From assembly GCA_002353275.1 (NCBI GenBank), contig DEJH01000041.1, positions 51,827 to 115,826 on the forward strand: a stretch of DNA of 64,000 bases. Direction: 5' to 3'. Below are positions 60,894 to 64,000 of the stretch, piece after piece (position 1 is the first letter of the stretch; each line of letters opens with the position of its first letter). A program made the translations under genes and the position numbers. The stretch is from Caryophanales bacterium UBA2753 (GTDB taxonomy: Bacteria > Bacillota_I > Bacilli_A > RFN20 > CAG-826). Under the pieces are notes generated by a model, which made no database searches, had not been told where the DNA came from, and worked only from the letters and a program-made list of their open reading frames with translations.

Positions 60894-62094
60894 TTATTTG
60901 AATTCCTTCGATAATATTTGCTACTTGTCTAGACACGGTTTTTGAATCAAACATTTCTCTTCCTTTTATTTCAACATTCTTTCCGTTAATTATTTCCACA
61001 AGTTTATAAAGTTCTTCTTCTGAAATAGCAGTAATGTCCGGATTTGTTTTATATAGATATTTAATGCCACTTATTTCTTTAGGCCCAAAACAAAAGAACG
61101 GAATGTTTGTTGAAATATAATCTGCAATCTTGGTTGAAAATGCGTACCTACAATCGTTAATGTACGAAGAAGAAAACCCTTCAACAAAAATAAGCAAATC
61201 AGAAGAATACATAAAATCAACCAAGTTATCATAAGCAACAGTACCATGATACATAACGTTTTTGCATTTTTTTAATCTAAGTATAGAGTTATCATCTCCA
61301 CGTCCATACACATTAATAATTACGCCTTCTTGATTATCAAGGTGCTGTGAAATTTTTATAATAGATTCAACCCTGTCATCATATAAATTACCACCATAAA
61401 AAATATTGTTAATCTTTGAAATCTTTCTTGTTGATGGAGAAAGTTGACTTCCAAAAAAGACCACATATCCATTTGCAATGTTATATTCACCTTCATAAAG
61501 TGATTTTAGATCACTATTCAAATAAATATTTGCAGCGCAATGTTGATGTGCTTTCTTAGCCCATTTACGAAGGCTGCTTTGAAAAAGAGAGAAGAATAAA
61601 CTCGGTTTATTTGAAATATAGTTATATTTTTTTAAAGGGTAATTCTCACCAGTAATAATTACAAGCGGTATACTACATAATTTGGATAATTTATAAGCAT
61701 ATTCATATAAAAAAGGGACATCAGTACCCCAAACAATCAATGCTTCAACACACTCATTAATTATTATTTCGTGTAAATAATTTATTATTAGCTTGTTGTT
61801 GGAGAAGACTTTATTTCTTAAAAAATGGAAAAACGGATTTTTCCCCTTTTTGCTTATGACGTTGGTTTTTGTTGAAGGCTGGTTTCCGGTACTTGGTTTT
61901 TTCTTAATGCCAAATTTCATTTTTAAGGCATCCAAATAATGAAAGTTAATGTACTTAACGTTTTTCAAATCTGGGTTTCCTCTCAAATAAAAATTTAAAA
62001 TATCGTCATAACAAAGGAATTGTGTCATATGGATTCTTCCGTTAGATTCAGAAGAACTAGCAGCATTATTGGAAAATATTAATAATTTCTTCAT
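60877..62094 (-). CDS. GT-B glycosyltransferase
   Basis: The 405-residue protein has a GT-B pattern: MKKLLIFSNNAASSSESNGR with a Ser/Asn-rich acceptor loop, ALIVWGTDVPFLYEYAYKLS, NNIFYGGNLYDDRVESII in the donor domain, VINVYGRGDDNSILRLK and AFSTKIADYISTNIPFFCFG in place of the usual E-x7-E. I start at the ATG at 62094; a longer form to 62118 has no ribosome site. It follows the cytidylyltransferase gene by 39 bp. Donor specificity unknown. Confidence 0.75.
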   Translation of the reverse strand: MKKLLIFSNNAASSSESNGRIHMTQFLCYDDILNFYLRGNPDLKNVKYINFHYLDALKMKFGIKKKPSTGNQPSTKTNVISKKGKNPFFHFLRNKVFSNNKLIINYLHEIIINECVEALIVWGTDVPFLYEYAYKLSKLCSIPLVIITGENYPLKKYNYISNKPSLFFSLFQSSLRKWAKKAHQHCAANIYLNSDLKSLYEGEYNIANGYVVFFGSQLSPSTRKISKINNIFYGGNLYDDRVESIIKISQHLDNQEGVIINVYGRGDDNSILRLKKCKNVMYHGTVAYDNLVDFMYSSDLLIFVEGFSSSYINDCRYAFSTKIADYISTNIPFFCFGPKEISGIKYLYKTNPDITAISEEELYKLVEIINGKNVEIKGREMFDSKTVSRQVANIIEGIQINEICH

Positions 62095-62133
62095 ATTTAT
62101 ATATTTAAAAACAATCAATGAGCAATCTTGTTA

Positions 62134-62844
62134 TTACTCACCTTCTAACTCATCGTCACTGAAGTTCATTAGAGCTTTAAAAAACGCCAGGTCTGATCTA
62201 GTTGTAATTTTAATATTTGTCACAAAACTAGTTGAAAAATATAGTGGAATATCATTTAAAATACAGGCCGCATCAGCATAAGAGTATTTGATTTCTTTTT
62301 TATTAGCTTTTGAATAAATATCATAAAGAAGTTTGAACTTATATGCCTGTGGCGTTTGTACTCGAACAGTATTAAATCTGTCACCTATTTGTTTCCCGTA
62401 TTCTTCGGTTTCTTTTATAACAAGGCCTTCGGTGATTTTTAAAGCAGCACAAGCTGCGTTGTGTTTAATAGCTTTTTCTATTACATCATCAAAACAATGT
62501 TTTGTAATTAAAGGTCTTACAGCATCATGAAGAACAACAATATCATTAGATTCAGTTATTTTTTTTGCTTCCTCTAGACCTAAAAATATTGAATCGTGTC
62601 CTGTTTGTCCTCCAGAGATGACACTATAAACCTTCTTAATTTGATATTTTTTTACAAGATTGCGCAATTCTTCCTTCCAAGAATCTACACAAACAATAAT
62701 AATGTTATCGATATCCAATAACTGAATTTTTCTTAAGGTATAGATAATTAGTGGCGTGTTATCAACACAAACAAATTGCTTGGGAATATTAGACCCAAAC
62801 CTGCTTCCGCTACCACCAGCTAACAAAATCACATTCTTTTTCAT
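62134..62844 (-). CDS. IspD/TarI-type cytidylyltransferase
   Basis: The 236-residue enzyme activates a phosphorylated alcohol with CTP. The N-terminal LLAGGSGSRFGSNIPKQFV is the nucleotide-binding motif; SGGQTGHDSIFLGL, VVLHDAVRPLI and VRVQTPQAYKF are shared by IspD (methylerythritol phosphate) and TarI (ribitol phosphate) enzymes. With LicD and glycosyltransferases nearby, a TarI-like or other CDP-polyol role is more likely than isoprenoid synthesis, but the two cannot be separated by eye. It heads a leftward operon of four genes. Confidence 0.83.
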   Translation of the reverse strand: MKKNVILLAGGSGSRFGSNIPKQFVCVDNTPLIIYTLRKIQLLDIDNIIIVCVDSWKEELRNLVKKYQIKKVYSVISGGQTGHDSIFLGLEEAKKITESNDIVVLHDAVRPLITKHCFDDVIEKAIKHNAACAALKITEGLVIKETEEYGKQIGDRFNTVRVQTPQAYKFKLLYDIYSKANKKEIKYSYADAACILNDIPLYFSTSFVTNIKITTRSDLAFFKALMNFSDDELEGE

Positions 62845-62936
62845 TTTTAATATTTTAATATAATATTATTTTTTTTGACACAGAAACGTTAAAACACCCA
62901 GTTATCTGTTATAAGCACAACGAAAGACATGTTTAA

Positions 62937-63977
62937 TTAATTTTTATTTTTGCTCTTAATGAGAGACATCCACTCTTTTTTTAATCCTTCGCATGCCGCC
63001 TGCATTAAAGATATTTCCCAATTGTCGTTTCCTTCAATTAAAATAGGTCCGTCTTCCCCAACACAAACATCCCATCCAATAGAATGTATTCCATAAAATA
63101 GTTTGTGAGCTTGTATAACAGTAGCTTTTATTAAATCAAAATAAGGGATTTGCAGACCATCAAATTTTTCACCTGTATCTGGATGAAACTTCACTTTTGT
63201 TCCTTTGTGTGGTTTATAAAAACCAAATTCCTGCAATTTTCCTTCGCTTGTAATTCCTATCACTAATCCGCCCTTTGCCCAGTTATCTACATTATTTGAA
63301 CCCGAAGTTCCAACTCTTAATATCGCGGACAAAATATGAATGTCGTTATTAGCTCGAACTGTTACTATGCGAATTGTATTCACTGAATTACTATATAGTT
63401 TAGATAACTGTTCCGCTTGTTTTACTCTTTCTTGGCATATGAATGTTCCACTTGATAAATAATTGTTTTCTTGAGTAAAGTCTTTCCCACTGTGAAAATA
63501 TTTAACAAAAGAGCCACATTCACCATTGTTATCCTTTACAAAAAAATCATTAAAATTGCAAATCCAGTTAATTGACCTTTCTTGTAAGTTTGTGTCATAT
63601 ATTTTACCATCAATAATAATTGCAAAAACTCTTGGTGATTTAACACCATAGCTTTCTAAATATTTCCAAAATTGAAATTTGTCTCTTAATAAATATACTT
63701 GTGAATTAGGACTATTAGGATTGTTTAGCTCATCGCGAATCAAACGAAAATTTAAATCATAATCGCAATAGTTTGTATCAAAAATTCGTTTTACTCTTTT
63801 TAAATCCAGACCATACAGATTGTAAAACCTGTTATATTCTTTATATTTAAAAACCCACCTAAGGTTATCAAACAATCTAACAATAAATTTCTTTCGAGCA
63901 AATTCAGGATAATATGAACAATCTTTAGAAACAGATATTGCTCCTCTAAGCATATTGCAATTAACTTTTAATTTCAT
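62937..63977 (-). CDS. sugar-transfer-associated ATP-grasp protein
   Basis: The 346-residue protein matches the ATP-grasp family linked to sugar transfer: YLLRDKFQFWKYLESYGV, VKDNNGECGSFVKYF as the nucleotide loop, TIRIVTVRANNDIHILSAIL, GGLVIGITSEG, and GWDVCVGEDGPILIEGNDNW with the acidic metal ligands. It probably makes an amide or ester on a polysaccharide precursor. A GATAAT lies 7 nt before the ATG and no ribosome site is seen, so another leaderless start is possible. It is the second ATP-grasp protein here, distinct from the TupA-like one. Confidence 0.78.
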   Translation of the reverse strand: MKLKVNCNMLRGAISVSKDCSYYPEFARKKFIVRLFDNLRWVFKYKEYNRFYNLYGLDLKRVKRIFDTNYCDYDLNFRLIRDELNNPNSPNSQVYLLRDKFQFWKYLESYGVKSPRVFAIIIDGKIYDTNLQERSINWICNFNDFFVKDNNGECGSFVKYFHSGKDFTQENNYLSSGTFICQERVKQAEQLSKLYSNSVNTIRIVTVRANNDIHILSAILRVGTSGSNNVDNWAKGGLVIGITSEGKLQEFGFYKPHKGTKVKFHPDTGEKFDGLQIPYFDLIKATVIQAHKLFYGIHSIGWDVCVGEDGPILIEGNDNWEISLMQAACEGLKKEWMSLIKSKNKN

Positions 63978-64000
63978 ATTACGTATTATCTAATCGTACC

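Noticed and set aside
1..64000. CRISPR arrays, tRNA or rRNA genes
   Set aside because: No regularly spaced direct repeats and no tRNA- or rRNA-like sequences were seen on either strand.

Overview
The window is low-GC DNA (roughly 30% by eye) from a Gram-positive-type bacterium using the standard code: TGA ends several genes, so it is not the Mycoplasma code. Strong AAGGAGG-type ribosome binding sites, a LicD-family transferase, a C-terminally membrane-anchored surface protein with an InlB-type repeat, CapF/CapG and IS30/IS200 elements point to Bacillota, most likely an uncultured host-associated Bacilli lineage. That assignment is inference. No tRNA, rRNA or CRISPR array was seen.

Layout. 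1-13.3 kb: end of a membrane protein; an XRE-MntA/HepT toxin-antitoxin pair; an XRE-acetyltransferase fusion with three tandem operators; a RhuM remnant; desulfoferrodoxin; a 1107-residue surface protein; an orphan NUMOD1 protein; a DUF3990/HTH pair; a sugar transferase; and CapG/CapF of the UDP-L-FucNAc pathway. 13.4-20.3 kb: two hypotheticals, a sugar-transferase pseudogene, then a compact operon of a YobI-like P-loop NTPase, a nucleotidyltransferase and an Abi_2/HEPN protein, the best candidate here for an undescribed defence system. 20.5-29.6 kb: a polysaccharide cluster with two unusual fusions, a Wzy-like polymerase joined to a Wzx-like flippase and a permease-like membrane module joined to a glycosyltransferase. 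29.7-31.4 kb: an IS30-family element. 31.5-46.4 kb: a defence-type island with an AAA/TOPRIM-like pair, a PD-(D/E)XK-like protein, a TIR effector, a HEPN-STAND-TPR NTPase and a dGTPase, mixed with IS200, glycosyltransferase and epimerase remnants. 46.8-64 kb: a second polysaccharide cluster with two O-acyltransferases, two Wzy-like proteins, glycosyltransferases, LicD, a Wzx flippase, a YdjC-type deacetylase, a TarI/IspD cytidylyltransferase and an ATP-grasp protein.

How the parts work together. The polysaccharide genes cover lipid-linked initiation (sugar transferase at 10.4 kb), chain building, export (Wzx), polymerisation (Wzy) and decoration (acetyl, acyl and LicD phospho-substituents). 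The pathway is incomplete within the window: CapE is not present, and several genes survive only as pseudogenes, so the locus looks like a turnover hotspot.

Two styles of translation start can be seen. Most defence-island genes carry clear Shine-Dalgarno sites. Several operon heads, mostly in the polysaccharide clusters, have a sigma-70-like -10 box ending only 6-9 nt before the ATG and no Shine-Dalgarno, which predicts leaderless mRNAs. All functional calls come from reading motifs by eye; no database search was run.
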